64,000 bases of DNA from Candidatus Gastranaerophilales bacterium (GTDB lineage Bacteria; Cyanobacteriota; Vampirovibrionia; Gastranaerophilales; Gastranaerophilaceae). The notes below the pieces were generated by a model. It saw nothing but the letters and a program-made list of their open reading frames with translations. It did no database searches and was not told where the DNA came from. Positions 42,508-51,654 of this stretch are shown one piece after another; position 1 is the first letter of the stretch; each line of letters opens with the position of its first letter. The position numbers were made by a program, and so were the translations under genes. Location: the NCBI GenBank assembly GCA_944323945.1, contig CALUUL010000002.1, forward strand, positions 1 through 64,000, written 5' to 3'.

Positions 42508-43038
42508 ATGGAAAAATTATACGAAAAAACAATTAATTCAAAAAATATATACGAAGGAAAAGTATTTAATATAACAAAAGATGATGTTGAATTATCTGAT
42601 GGATACAAAACAATAAGAGAAGTTGTTCATCATTCAGGCGGTGTTGTTATAGTAGCAGAAAGAAATGAACAAATTCTGATGGTACAACAATTCAGGTATC
42701 CAACAAAAGAAATTTTATATGAACTTCCGGCAGGCAAACTGGATAAAGGAAATGAAGACATTTTATCTGCAGCAAAAAGAGAACTTGAAGAAGAAACCGG
42801 ATTTATTGCAAAAAACTGGGAATCATTAGGATTTATATGGACAAGCCCTGGATTTTGCAATGAAAAGTTATATTTATTTAAAGCTAATAATCTAACCTAT
42901 AAAGGTCAACACCTTGATGAAGGTGAAATACTTAACTATATAGCTATAAATAGAGATAAAGTTTTTGAAATGGTAAAAAACGGCGAAATAAATGATGCAA
43001 AGACCATTGCGGCATTAATGAGGGCATATAAATTATGA
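42508..43038 (+). CDS. NUDIX hydrolase, ADP-ribose pyrophosphatase type
   Basis: A 176-residue NUDIX enzyme. The signature is complete: GKLDKGNEDILSAAKRELEEETGF (76-99), with the metal-binding REXXEE. The LPAG that opens it (ELPAGKLDKG) and the later LYLFKANNL are typical of the NudF/YqkG ADP-ribose pyrophosphatase group, which hydrolyses ADP-ribose to AMP and ribose-5-phosphate. I chose the ATG at 42508; an in-frame TTG at 42493 would add five residues and overlap the -10. The gene overlaps the HAD gene by 4 bases. Confidence 0.88.
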   Translation: MEKLYEKTINSKNIYEGKVFNITKDDVELSDGYKTIREVVHHSGGVVIVAERNEQILMVQQFRYPTKEILYELPAGKLDKGNEDILSAAKRELEEETGFIAKNWESLGFIWTSPGFCNEKLYLFKANNLTYKGQHLDEGEILNYIAINRDKVFEMVKNGEINDAKTIAALMRAYKL

Positions 43039-43838
43039 TTAAAATGGTTGTAACAGACATAGATGGAACCATTTATTCTGAAAAAAAAGGTTTAACAGAC
43101 AATATCAAAGCTTGCATGCAGAACTTGATCAAAAATGGAGTCTACGTTGCAATTGCAACAGGAAGAACATATGCAAGTGCAAAATATGTTGCTGATGAAA
43201 TTGGAATAAAATGCCCTTTAATATGTTATCAAGGCGGATTAATAAATACCTATGACGGTAAAATTCTTGATGTTAAATATTTGCCTCAAGATATTGCAAG
43301 AAAAATTGTTAAAGAGCTTAGAGACAGAAACATTCATATGAATGTATATATAGAAGATGTTCTTTATGTTGAAAATGATAATGATTATATAAAAGCCTAC
43401 GTAGGGAACAAAGGAATAGATTACTTTAAAGTTAATTCCTTTGATGACCTTGATTTTTCAAAACTAAATAAAATTCTTGCAATTGATAATAACCCTCAAT
43501 TAATTGAAGATTTAATCAAAGAACTTCAATCAAAATACCCTGAAATATATGTAGTAAAATCTACAGATATTTTTTGCGAAATAGCCAATAAAGAGGCTAC
43601 AAAAGGTAATGCCATAAAGTTTTTGGCAAATAAATTAGGTTTTACCGAGAAAGAAGTTCTTGCAATAGGCGATCAAAATAACGATATAGAGATGGTTGAA
43701 ACAGCAGGAATAGGTGTCGCAATGGGAAATGGCACCGAAGAAATAAAGGCAAAAGCAAATTATATTACAGATACAGTTGATAACGAAGGCTTTGTAAAAG
43801 CAATAAATAAATTTGTATGGGGAAAAGAAAATGTTTAG
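43035..43838 (+). CDS. HAD-superfamily phosphatase, Cof type
   Basis: A 267-residue HAD hydrolase of the Cof/YwpJ type IIB class. The catalytic motif DIDGT (8-12) carries the nucleophile and the general acid; ATGRTYASAKYV gives motif II, the C2B cap sits mid-protein, and KFLANKLGF followed by GDQNNDIEMVETAGIGVAMGN is motif III/IV. These enzymes dephosphorylate sugar phosphates and cofactors such as FMN, and the substrate is not clear. It overlaps the NUDIX gene by 4 bases and ispF by 8, so the three form one transcript. Confidence 0.88.
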   Translation: MIKMVVTDIDGTIYSEKKGLTDNIKACMQNLIKNGVYVAIATGRTYASAKYVADEIGIKCPLICYQGGLINTYDGKILDVKYLPQDIARKIVKELRDRNIHMNVYIEDVLYVENDNDYIKAYVGNKGIDYFKVNSFDDLDFSKLNKILAIDNNPQLIEDLIKELQSKYPEIYVVKSTDIFCEIANKEATKGNAIKFLANKLGFTEKEVLAIGDQNNDIEMVETAGIGVAMGNGTEEIKAKANYITDTVDNEGFVKAINKFVWGKENV

Positions 43839-44307
43839 AATAGGTCAAGGATTTGATATTCACAAACTTATTGAAGGAAGGAAATTAATAATTGGCGGTA
43901 TTGAAATTGATTACAAAAAAGGTCTTTTAGGTCATTCAGATGCTGATGTGTTAATTCATTCAATCATTGATGCACTCTTCGGTGCACTAGCACTTGGTGA
44001 TATAGGAACTCATTTCCCAGATAATGACCCTAAATATAAAAATATAGATAGCACTATACTCTTAAAAGAAACAAAAAAACTTATTGAAGAAAAAGGCTAT
44101 AAAATAAATAATTTAGATAATACAATTTTTGCACAAGAACCCAAAATGAAGCCATACATTCCATTAATACAAGAAAAATTATCCCAAATACTTGATATTG
44201 ATAAGGATTTAATATCAATAAAAGCAAAAACTATGGAAGGACAAGACTCCGTTGGTGAGAAAAAATCTATAGCTACACAAAGTGTTGTATTACTTATTAA
44301 AGAATAA
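43831..44307 (+). CDS. ispF: 2-C-methyl-D-erythritol 2,4-cyclodiphosphate synthase
   Basis: An enzyme of the non-mevalonate (MEP) isoprenoid pathway that makes MEcPP from CDP-ME 2-phosphate. The 158-residue protein has normal length. Metal ligands are visible as Asp9 and His11 in RIGQGFDIHKL and His43 in GHSDADVLIH. Other family segments include GALALGDIGTHFPD, AQEPKMKPYI and KAKTMEGQDSVG. I chose the ATG at 43831, with GGGG 8 bases upstream; an in-frame ATG at 43813 adds six residues. Its end is 7 bases from the convergent exbD stop. Confidence 0.95.
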   Translation: MFRIGQGFDIHKLIEGRKLIIGGIEIDYKKGLLGHSDADVLIHSIIDALFGALALGDIGTHFPDNDPKYKNIDSTILLKETKKLIEEKGYKINNLDNTIFAQEPKMKPYIPLIQEKLSQILDIDKDLISIKAKTMEGQDSVGEKKSIATQSVVLLIKE

Positions 44308-44314
44308 TAATAAA

Positions 44315-44704
44315 TTAGTATTCAGTAATTGATATATTAGTAACACCGGAATTACGAGCTTCATCCATCAATTTAACAACAGCGCCATGTGTTGCATTAT
44401 CTTGAGTCATTATTAAAAGCCCATCAGTATTAATTTTTGCCTGTTCTGATATCATATTAGACAGTTCACCAACCGGAATTTCAGTATCATCGAGCATATA
44501 TTTATCTTCATCAGTAACAAGAACTTTAATCAATTTTGAATCTTTAATTTCATCCTGAACTTCAATCATATTCGGCACTGCCAAATTCAAACCTTGCTGA
44601 TCTAACAATGGTGCAATAACCATCATAATAATAAGTAAAACAAGGAAAATATCTGTTAAAGGAGTTATATTAATTTCATTAAATGTTTTTCTTTGTCCTG
44701 CCAT
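44315..44704 (-). CDS. ExbD/TolR-type proton-channel subunit, second copy
   Basis: A 129-residue inner-membrane subunit of a TonB/Tol-type energiser. It opens with the conserved NEINITPLTDIFLVLLIIMMVIAP segment, in which the membrane-embedded Asp (about residue 17) carries the proton. A periplasmic domain follows with LMTQDNATHGAVVKLMDEARNSGV. It is the last of four genes (tonB, exbB, exbD, exbD), 11 bases after its longer paralog. Two different ExbD subunits can form a heteromeric channel, as in some TonB and Tol systems. Confidence 0.88.
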   Translation of the reverse strand: MAGQRKTFNEINITPLTDIFLVLLIIMMVIAPLLDQQGLNLAVPNMIEVQDEIKDSKLIKVLVTDEDKYMLDDTEIPVGELSNMISEQAKINTDGLLIMTQDNATHGAVVKLMDEARNSGVTNISITEY

Positions 44705-44715
44705 ATTGATTTACC

Positions 44716-45231
44716 TTACTCATCCCAGTTATAATCATTAGTATTAACTGACTTTACATTATTTTCTTTTTGTATCGAATCATTGACTGATTTTTGTTCC
44801 AAACTACGTTGTTCTTTCTTAGTAAGAGGTTCACCTGCAAGAACTAACTTAACATATTGAGCCTCTTGTGCCGCTTTCATAATTTTTTGGATTTCACTAC
44901 TTTTTGTTTCCGTATCGGCTTTAACAACAACTTCAGCCTTTTCTAAAGAAGGTTTCAAATTGGTAAGTTCATCAACCAGATTATCTGCAGAAATAGGTTT
45001 GCCATTTATATAATATCTGCCTTGCTTAGTTACAGATATTTCAGCATTTTTTTGTTCTACAGAAACTCCACTATTAATCTCAGGTATATTTATATCAGTA
45101 TCGATAGATTGAAAAGAGGGTGCTATTACCATCATAATAATTAACAATACCAAGAAAATATCTGTTAACGGAGTAATATTTATTTCGGTAAATAAACCTT
45201 TTTTATTATCTGAATTTGTTGAAAAAGACAT
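44716..45231 (-). CDS. ExbD/TolR-type proton-channel subunit, first copy
   Basis: A 171-residue paralog of the following gene. TEINITPLTDIFLVLLIIMMVIAP repeats almost exactly, including the membrane Asp, followed by a periplasmic domain with VVVKADTETKSSEIQKIMKAAQEA and LVLAGEPLTKKE. An extra C-terminal tail of ~35 charged residues follows and is absent from the other copy. It starts 9 bases downstream of exbB. Together with ExbB it should couple the proton gradient to TonB. Confidence 0.88.
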   Translation of the reverse strand: MSFSTNSDNKKGLFTEINITPLTDIFLVLLIIMMVIAPSFQSIDTDINIPEINSGVSVEQKNAEISVTKQGRYYINGKPISADNLVDELTNLKPSLEKAEVVVKADTETKSSEIQKIMKAAQEAQYVKLVLAGEPLTKKEQRSLEQKSVNDSIQKENNVKSVNTNDYNWDE

Positions 45232-45240
45232 TTTATTTTC

Positions 45241-45876
45241 CTATACTAACGCTTTTGTTTGTGTTTTTTCTTCTGAATCAGTAAAGCTTAAGAATAACAA
45301 TTTAATAAGCTGAAAATCATCTTCATATCTTTTAACTGTAGATTGGAATAAGTTATAAAGAACAACTGCAACAATTGCAACTCCAAGACCAAATGCAGTA
45401 GCAATTAATGCTGAACCAATACCCATAGCAACCGCAGCAGATTGATTGCCTTGAGATGCTAAATCTTGGAAAGTATAAAGAATTCTAACTACAGTACCAA
45501 ATAAACCTAAAAATGGGCATACACCACCTACTGTACCTAAAATAGTCAAATATTTTTCCAATTTTCTTGTAGCTAAATTAGCTGAAATATCAAAAGAACG
45601 TGAAAACCCTACTTTTTGTTCAGAAAAAATTCTAACTGCTTCTTCTGCCACTTCACCAATTACACCACCTAATTGAATACTAAGGTTTTTTGCTGCATCA
45701 AGTCTGTTATTAACTAATTCTGTTTTTAACGCTCTAATAAATTTAACTACATCACGTTTATTTTTGTTATAGAAGCTAAACCTATTAATAGCTACAGCAA
45801 CAGTTAAAATAGAACAAACAAGAATTGGCAATAATACAGGCCAGTCCAGTTTAATTGAATGTAATAGTAATTCCAT
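45241..45876 (-). CDS. exbB: ExbB/TolQ-type proton-channel protein
   Basis: A 211-residue membrane protein of the MotA/TolQ/ExbB family with three membrane segments: about 12-30 near the N-terminus, and a pair at about 118-140 and 152-180 after a long cytoplasmic helical stretch. The family signature is visible in TILGTVGGVCPFLGLFGTVVRI and in AVAMGIGSALIATAFGLGVAIVAVVLYN. It uses the proton gradient to energise TonB or Tol. It lies between the TonB-like gene and the two ExbD genes. Confidence 0.9.
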   Translation of the reverse strand: MELLLHSIKLDWPVLLPILVCSILTVAVAINRFSFYNKNKRDVVKFIRALKTELVNNRLDAAKNLSIQLGGVIGEVAEEAVRIFSEQKVGFSRSFDISANLATRKLEKYLTILGTVGGVCPFLGLFGTVVRILYTFQDLASQGNQSAAVAMGIGSALIATAFGLGVAIVAVVLYNLFQSTVKRYEDDFQLIKLLFLSFTDSEEKTQTKALV

Positions 45877-45907
45877 AATTTATTTCCTCTTTTCTTATTA
45901 TATTTTC

Positions 45908-47086
45908 TTAGCCTGATACACCGAATACATTATAGTCAAATGTAAATTGGATATCTACACTGTCCCCTTTAAATTCAGGAGGTAAAGGTCTGAATGGAGC
46001 GGTTAATTTAACTGCATCAATAGCAGCTCTATCTGCAGCTTCTGAGCCTGAAGAACGATGTACTTTTACACTTTTAAGCCTACCGTCTCTTGTAATTGAG
46101 AATAAAAGTATTACACGCTTACTTTCATTTCCTTTCGGAGGATCCCAGTTCATTTTTATACGTCTTTGGAGTTCCTTCATATAAGGACCAAAATCCGGTT
46201 CTTTTATAGCATCAATACCAGGTGCACCATTTGGATTTCCAGGTCCTGGGTTTCCTACATTACCACGCCCTGAACCTGCGGTATTAGAGAATCTTCCGCC
46301 ACCACTGGAACCAATGCCAGCACCACCTCTGCTTGAAGTAGTAGGTGAAAAACTTGGAGCAGCAGAACCTGATTTACCTGCAGTGCCTGATGAACCACCA
46401 CCAATTTTCGGCGCAGAAGTAACCGGAGCAGTAGTTGGTTGTGCTATCTGCGGAATAGCAGATTTTGGTATTGGAATATTAAAATTAGATGACGGATTAA
46501 CAGCCGGCTTCGGCACAGACGGTTTTACCGTTGGTTTTGGAGCCTGAGGTTTTGGTGCAGGCTTTTGTGGAGCTTGCTGTTGAGGCTTCTGAGCTGCAGG
46601 CTTTTGCACCTGAGGCTTTGCTGTAGGTTGTGGTTTAACCTGCGGCTTAGGTTTTTGTGCTGCCGGTTTTTTGGGAGCAGGTGATGAAGGCTTTTTTGCA
46701 GGAGCCTTTGGTGCTGCCGTTTGAGGTAATGAAACGGGACGTTTTGGATCATGTTTTCCACCTGCTTGAGAATTTTTATCAGCTCTATTTTTTGTATTTT
46801 TATTTATTGGTGGAGCTTCTTTCTCAACAAGCACAAATTCTATATCTTTAGGTTTTAACTCCGGTTTATTAAATAAATTAAAATCAATTCCTAAAAATTT
46901 TAATACTATTGAAAAAAGTAACAATATAAGAATAACAGCAGGATGAAGGATAAAAGCCCAAACCAATGCTTTCTCAAAAGAAACTTCATCTTTGTCTTTT
47001 CTGACTACCGCTGGGACTTCATATATTAATGCTTTATTCCCAATATTCTTTGATTTTATATTATCATCGTTTTTTATAACTGACAT
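45908..47086 (-). CDS. tonB: TonB-family energy transducer
   Basis: A 392-residue protein that carries force from the inner-membrane ExbBD complex to the outer membrane. It has a membrane segment at about 45-68, a periplasmic linker of roughly 90 to 285 extremely rich in Pro, Lys, Ala and Gln and then Gly and Ser, and a C-terminal TonB domain (KRVILLFSITRDGRLKSVKVHRSSGSEAADRAAIDAV and FRPLPPEFKGD). TolA is the main alternative, but no tolB or pal gene is present. The linker is longer than in E. coli TonB, so it could span a thick envelope. No TonB-dependent receptor is in the window. Confidence 0.88.
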   Translation of the reverse strand: MSVIKNDDNIKSKNIGNKALIYEVPAVVRKDKDEVSFEKALVWAFILHPAVILILLLFSIVLKFLGIDFNLFNKPELKPKDIEFVLVEKEAPPINKNTKNRADKNSQAGGKHDPKRPVSLPQTAAPKAPAKKPSSPAPKKPAAQKPKPQVKPQPTAKPQVQKPAAQKPQQQAPQKPAPKPQAPKPTVKPSVPKPAVNPSSNFNIPIPKSAIPQIAQPTTAPVTSAPKIGGGSSGTAGKSGSAAPSFSPTTSSRGGAGIGSSGGGRFSNTAGSGRGNVGNPGPGNPNGAPGIDAIKEPDFGPYMKELQRRIKMNWDPPKGNESKRVILLFSITRDGRLKSVKVHRSSGSEAADRAAIDAVKLTAPFRPLPPEFKGDSVDIQFTFDYNVFGVSG

Positions 47087-47154
47087 CCCTAAATTCCCAT
47101 TTGCTAGTTATTTTATCAAAAAAAGGACGATAAAACAAATAGCCTATTTACCTA

Positions 47155-47955
47155 CTAATAAGGAGTATTAGAAGAAACTGTAACAGGTTGGTCTAAAACA
47201 ATATTCATTTGTGCATTTTGAGGGATTTCAACATTACCGCCTCTTTCAAAAAAGTTCTGAGCCATACCCATACCACCACCAACAGCAGTACCGTATATTG
47301 CACCTTTTCCGACACTACCACCTGATAAAGCCCCCATTGCTGTGCCTAAAACAGCTCCTGCTGCGGCACCTATTGCAGCATCTTTTGCATATTCCTTTGA
47401 TACATCTTTCGCTGTTCCTGCCTTTAAAATACCTGAACCGTCATCTGTTTGTATTTTGGCACTTATTGGAATCATTTGTCCTGTTGGCGTAATTATATTT
47501 GTAAATCTAACTTGTAATTGTCCGTTACGGTTTCCCAATCCGCCTTTTTTAGCGATTATAACTGTACCGTTAACCTTACTTCCTGCAGCTGCAATTAACT
47601 TATTACCATAATAAAAGTCTGAACCCAAATAAAATGAAACATTATCTCCTAACTTGGCTGTTTCAGAAGAAAGAGAAGTCATTGATGTCGCAGGAAAAGA
47701 TGTATTTGCCGGAACCATAACTACATTTCCTTGCAATTGATTATTATAATTACCATAACCATAATTATTATAATTATATCCTTGTGTTTGATATGAATTT
47801 ACAGGCAATGGATATTGTGATTGATATGTATTTGAAGACGCAGGTATAGTCTGTATAGCTGGCGTTATAACATTATAGTTTGAATCAGCAAAACACAAAC
47901 TTGGAGTAGATGCCATAGCAATAATAATTGATAATGATAATAATTCTTTCCTCAT
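47155..47955 (-). CDS. Exported glycine-zipper protein
   Basis: A 266-residue exported protein. I chose the ATG at 47955, which has an AGGAG ribosome site; an in-frame ATG at 47979 is further upstream. The signal peptide ends near LCFA (about residue 23). A Tyr/Asn/Gln-rich stretch follows (NSYQTQGYNYNNYGYGNYNN), then a beta domain (LGDNVSFYLGSDFYYGNKLI...NGQLQVRFTNIITPTGQMIPISAKI), then a glycine-zipper (IGAAAGAVLGTAMGALSGGSVG), which inserts in or associates with membrane. The beta domain resembles that of the next gene, so they are related. It is likely in the outer membrane or periplasm. Confidence 0.65.
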   Translation of the reverse strand: MRKELLSLSIIIAMASTPSLCFADSNYNVITPAIQTIPASSNTYQSQYPLPVNSYQTQGYNYNNYGYGNYNNQLQGNVVMVPANTSFPATSMTSLSSETAKLGDNVSFYLGSDFYYGNKLIAAAGSKVNGTVIIAKKGGLGNRNGQLQVRFTNIITPTGQMIPISAKIQTDDGSGILKAGTAKDVSKEYAKDAAIGAAAGAVLGTAMGALSGGSVGKGAIYGTAVGGGMGMAQNFFERGGNVEIPQNAQMNIVLDQPVTVSSNTPY

Positions 47956-48022
47956 GTATTTCTCCTTTATACTACTCACATTATATTACCTATTGACTCT
48001 AACGAGCAAATTTTAAAAAAGT

Positions 48023-48580
48023 TCATTTTAATATAATATCTTTTTCAAAAATAACAAAAAGTTCTGCCCCCGGCTTAACTACAGTATGTTTACCCATTTC
48101 ATATACATTCAATGGGGCAACTTTTAACATTGGCTTTAATCCATAATTGTAATGAGGAACCTTATGATAATATATACTTTGTGTATTTCTACCTCCAATA
48201 TAATTATCATTTTCACTATATATATGTGCTGATAAACGATAAACTTTTTTATCGGGAGTTATCATTTTATATATAGAAATTTTTAATGATCCATCTTTTC
48301 CTTCAACAGGTTCTCTTACATCTTCTATTTCTCCATAAAAAACTGTATTCTCAGGTATTGCATTCGTTTCATATACATACATATCTTGCGTATTAATAAA
48401 CGTAACTTCATCACCAATATCAGCTGTTAATGTTGAAAATTCATCTCTTGTCATTACTTTTGCAAATGTGCCTTCTCTTATCTTTAAGATTTGCTGTTCT
48501 GTTTGATTTGCATTACTTTTATCAACACAAACACAAAAATATATAAATAGGATAAATATATAAATCAAATATTTTTTCAT
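48023..48580 (-). CDS. Exported protein sharing a beta domain with its neighbour
   Basis: A 185-residue exported protein with a signal peptide (about 1-25, ending KSNA). The mature part has LTADIGDEVTFINTQDMYVYE, IPENTVFYGEIEDV and GSLKISIYKMITPDKKVYRLSAHIYS. These line up with the domain in the gene at 47155: the GD-V-F / D-Y / G-L-I / ITP / SA-I spacing agrees. No enzyme motif is recognised, so it is probably a structural or regulatory envelope protein. It is 67 bases from the neighbouring gene on the same strand. Confidence 0.6.
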   Translation of the reverse strand: MKKYLIYIFILFIYFCVCVDKSNANQTEQQILKIREGTFAKVMTRDEFSTLTADIGDEVTFINTQDMYVYETNAIPENTVFYGEIEDVREPVEGKDGSLKISIYKMITPDKKVYRLSAHIYSENDNYIGGRNTQSIYYHKVPHYNYGLKPMLKVAPLNVYEMGKHTVVKPGAELFVIFEKDIILK

Positions 48581-48690
48581 ATATATAGTTTTAATTCTTT
48601 CTTTTTAAAAATCTATATTTATTTTACATATATTTTATCAATATTACAATTTATCCACCTTATGTATGTTATATAAAAGAAAACAATTGA

Positions 48691-48696
48691 TATAAT
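48691..48696 (+). promoter_or_regulatory. TATAAT directly before bioD (possible leaderless mRNA)
   Basis: A consensus TATAAT ends 6 bases before the bioD ATG, and no ribosome site is visible. The expected transcription start coincides with the start codon. Confidence 0.5.
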
Positions 48697-48702
48697 TTTG
48701 TT

Positions 48703-49419
48703 ATGAATGTATTCATAACAGGAATAAACACAAAAAGCGGGAAAACAGTAATATCAGCTGGTATTGCTGCTGTTATGCAATCTTTAGGATATAAAGCAGG
48801 TGTATATAAACCAATTCAAACAGGGGCAATAGATAAAGGGAAATATCTTCTATCTCCCGATTTATCTTTTGTAAAAATGTTAGACCCATATATAACAACC
48901 CACTCTACTTATATGATGATTTCTAATGCACTCCCTATAGTTGCTGCTGAAATTGAAAAAATTGATATAAATATAGATGAAATATCTAATGATTACAATA
49001 TACTTAAACAAAAAACAGACACCCTTATTGTTGAATCAACAGGCGGACTTATGACCCCGCTAAATAAAAATATCTTTTCTATACATATTCCTATAATGCT
49101 TAAATTACCCATTTTATTTATCGTTAATCCAACAGAAAATACAATAAACAATTACTTAAATGAAATTAATACAGCAAAAAACGCAAATGCAAACATTTTA
49201 GGCGTTATAATAAACAAGTTCCCCGTCTATTCTGATAATCCAGATATTAAAGCTTTTCCTTCTTTAATTGAAAAATATACAGATGTAAAAGTACTTGGAC
49301 TTATCAGAAATTTCAAAGAAAAAAGTGTCCAAACTAATATACTTTTTAATGAAATATTAAATGGAATAGATCTAGAAGATATTTTTCAGATGAAAATACC
49401 CAAGTTAAATAAATTTTGA
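48703..49419 (+). CDS. bioD: Dethiobiotin synthetase
   Basis: Makes dethiobiotin from 7,8-diaminopelargonate with CO2 and ATP, the penultimate biotin step. The 238-residue protein begins MNVFITGINTKSGKTVISAG, a P-loop where many family members have GTDTxVGKT. VYKPIQTGAI and VESTGGLMTPLN follow, matching the substrate-binding region, and LGVIINKFP is the base-recognition strand. No other bio gene is nearby. It stands alone and converges with the PBP gene, 3 bases apart. Confidence 0.88.
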   Translation: MNVFITGINTKSGKTVISAGIAAVMQSLGYKAGVYKPIQTGAIDKGKYLLSPDLSFVKMLDPYITTHSTYMMISNALPIVAAEIEKIDINIDEISNDYNILKQKTDTLIVESTGGLMTPLNKNIFSIHIPIMLKLPILFIVNPTENTINNYLNEINTAKNANANILGVIINKFPVYSDNPDIKAFPSLIEKYTDVKVLGLIRNFKEKSVQTNILFNEILNGIDLEDIFQMKIPKLNKF

Positions 49420-49422
49420 TAA

Positions 49423-51576
49423 TCAAGATTTCTTAGATTCTGAATTTTCTGTATTTTGATTTCTCTCAATTTCTTGTTTCTTAATAGCTTTTTCTGTCTT
49501 TAACTTTGACAAATCAAGAGGAACTGTAACTTGAACAGGTATTGATTTAAAACTTTCTGATGGCTTTTGTTTTATATTAGTTGAAGAACTTTCATTAGAT
49601 GAAGATTCTTCCCTAACCTGATCCTTATCCTTTCCAAATTTCCAAAACTTCTTTTCTTTCTCTGTTTCAGAATTATCACCTTGATTATCACTTTCTAAAT
49701 CGACATTTGGATCAATTTTAACTTCATCATATTCAACATTCAAATTAACTTCAGGATAATCAAATTCAGGACTGCCATATTTTTTAGTAGCAACTGTCAT
49801 CATATCTTTCCATATTCTTGCAGGAGCACTTCCACCTGTTAAACCAATACTAGTATTATTATCATTACCAAGAAATACACCAGTAACCAAATCAGGAGTA
49901 TAACCTATAAACCAAGCATCCTTATTATCATTAGTAGTACCGGTTTTACCACCCATTGGTTTTCCAATATTTGCACCACGACCAGTTCCAGATGTTATAA
50001 CTTTTCTCAACATTGCAGTCATAATACCTGCAGTATCCCTATCCAATACCTTAGTAATTTTAGTTCTCTTAGCTTGATATATAACTTTTCCTCTTTGTGT
50101 TTCTATTCTTTCTATCGCGTATGGTTTTACTTTATATCCACCATTTGCAAAATTTCCATATACAATAACCATATCGTAAAGTTTTACACCATTTGAACCA
50201 AGAGCTATAGTATAATCATGAGTCAATGGTGTTGTAATACCTAGTGACCTTGCCATATCTATAACCGGAGCTATCCCTATATCCTTTATAAGTTTAACAG
50301 CAACTACATTTGATGATATCACTAAAGCTTTATATAAAGGCATCTTTCCTTTATATTTATTACCATAGTTTCTTGGACTCCAATCACCAATCTTAACAGG
50401 AGAATCCTCAACCATATCAGTAGGTGTCCAACCTTTATGTATTGCAGCAGCATATACTATAGGTTTAAATGATGAACCTGGCGGTCTTATGGCTTGAGTA
50501 ACCCTATCATATTGACTTTGAGTATAATCTTTACCGCCACAATAAGCAATAATCGCACCAGTCATTGGGGAGAACGAAAACAATGCAGCTTGTTGATTTG
50601 GTTTTGTCAAATGCCAAGCATTCATATTTTTATCTATTGCTTCATTTGCCGCAACCTGTGCATCATAATCTAATGTAGTAATTATCTTATACCCACCTTG
50701 CGAAATTTCAGTTTCATCAAAACCTAATTCTTCTAACTCTTTTAAAACATAATCAATAAAATAAGGAGCAATATTTGTTCTATGTAAGCTCGGTTTCTTA
50801 TTCAGAACAATCTTCTCCTTTAAAGCTGACTCATATTGAGACTTAGTTATAGTCTTCATTATATACATTCTCTTAAGAACTTTGTTTCTTCTTTTTTCTG
50901 CTAATTTAATATTTTTATATGGTGAATATTGTGATGGTGCTTGAGGTAAACCTGCTATTAATGCACACTCAGCAAGCGTTAATTGGGATAATTCTTTATT
51001 AAAATATGTTGAAGCTGCCGCACCTACGCCATATGCTCCTGAACCTAAATATACATTGTTCAGATACATTTCTAAAATTTTGTCTTTTGAAATCGATTTC
51101 TCAATTCTTGCAGCTATTTTTATTTCTTTAACTTTTCTTATTATTGTTTTTTCATTAGAGAGAAAAAGAACTCTTGCTAACTGTTGAGTTATTGTACTCG
51201 CTCCTTGACTTGCTCTTTTATTCAAAATATTTACAAGAATAGAACGAGCAATACCAAAAACATCATAACCATCATGATGATAAAAATTCTTATCCTCTGT
51301 AGATATAATTGCATCTTTTAAATACTTAGGAATTTCATCAATTGAAACTTGTTCATAATGAAAAGTTTGAAATGTTTTAATTACATGTTCATCTGAAGAA
51401 AAAACTTGCGTTACTATATTTCTATTATAATTTTCAAGATTAGGAATCGGTGCCAAATCATTAAGATACATTTTAACCGCAACATATCCGGCTAATATTA
51501 TTGCTATTCCAATAATAAATATACCCTTAATAAAAGATAAGAATACATTATTCTTTTTTTTCTTCTTTGGACTCAT
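49423..51576 (-). CDS. Class A penicillin-binding protein (PBP1A-type)
   Basis: A bifunctional peptidoglycan synthase of 717 residues. An N-terminal membrane anchor (about 11-32) is followed by the GT51 glycosyltransferase domain (TEDKNFYHHDGYD, QGASTITQQLARVLFL, KIKEIK-like KVKEIKIAARIEK) and a transpeptidase domain with SXXK in GSSFKPIVYAA, SXN in SSNVVAVKL and KTG in GGKTGTTNDNKDAWF. A C-terminal charged tail of ~110 residues is low-complexity (NQGDNSETEKEKK, NESSSTNIKQK). The motifs are intact, so it should be active at the outer face of the inner membrane. Confidence 0.95.
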   Translation of the reverse strand: MSPKKKKKNNVFLSFIKGIFIIGIAIILAGYVAVKMYLNDLAPIPNLENYNRNIVTQVFSSDEHVIKTFQTFHYEQVSIDEIPKYLKDAIISTEDKNFYHHDGYDVFGIARSILVNILNKRASQGASTITQQLARVLFLSNEKTIIRKVKEIKIAARIEKSISKDKILEMYLNNVYLGSGAYGVGAAASTYFNKELSQLTLAECALIAGLPQAPSQYSPYKNIKLAEKRRNKVLKRMYIMKTITKSQYESALKEKIVLNKKPSLHRTNIAPYFIDYVLKELEELGFDETEISQGGYKIITTLDYDAQVAANEAIDKNMNAWHLTKPNQQAALFSFSPMTGAIIAYCGGKDYTQSQYDRVTQAIRPPGSSFKPIVYAAAIHKGWTPTDMVEDSPVKIGDWSPRNYGNKYKGKMPLYKALVISSNVVAVKLIKDIGIAPVIDMARSLGITTPLTHDYTIALGSNGVKLYDMVIVYGNFANGGYKVKPYAIERIETQRGKVIYQAKRTKITKVLDRDTAGIMTAMLRKVITSGTGRGANIGKPMGGKTGTTNDNKDAWFIGYTPDLVTGVFLGNDNNTSIGLTGGSAPARIWKDMMTVATKKYGSPEFDYPEVNLNVEYDEVKIDPNVDLESDNQGDNSETEKEKKFWKFGKDKDQVREESSSNESSSTNIKQKPSESFKSIPVQVTVPLDLSKLKTEKAIKKQEIERNQNTENSESKKS

Positions 51577-51654
51577 TTTATTCCTCGGTTTTTTATTATA
51601 TATTTTGATTATATTTTACCAAATAAATAAATCAATAAACGAGATTGTAAACAA

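Noticed and set aside
46314..46851. Overlapping frames opposite the TonB linker
   Set aside because: The Pro/Gly-rich repeats open several frames by composition only.
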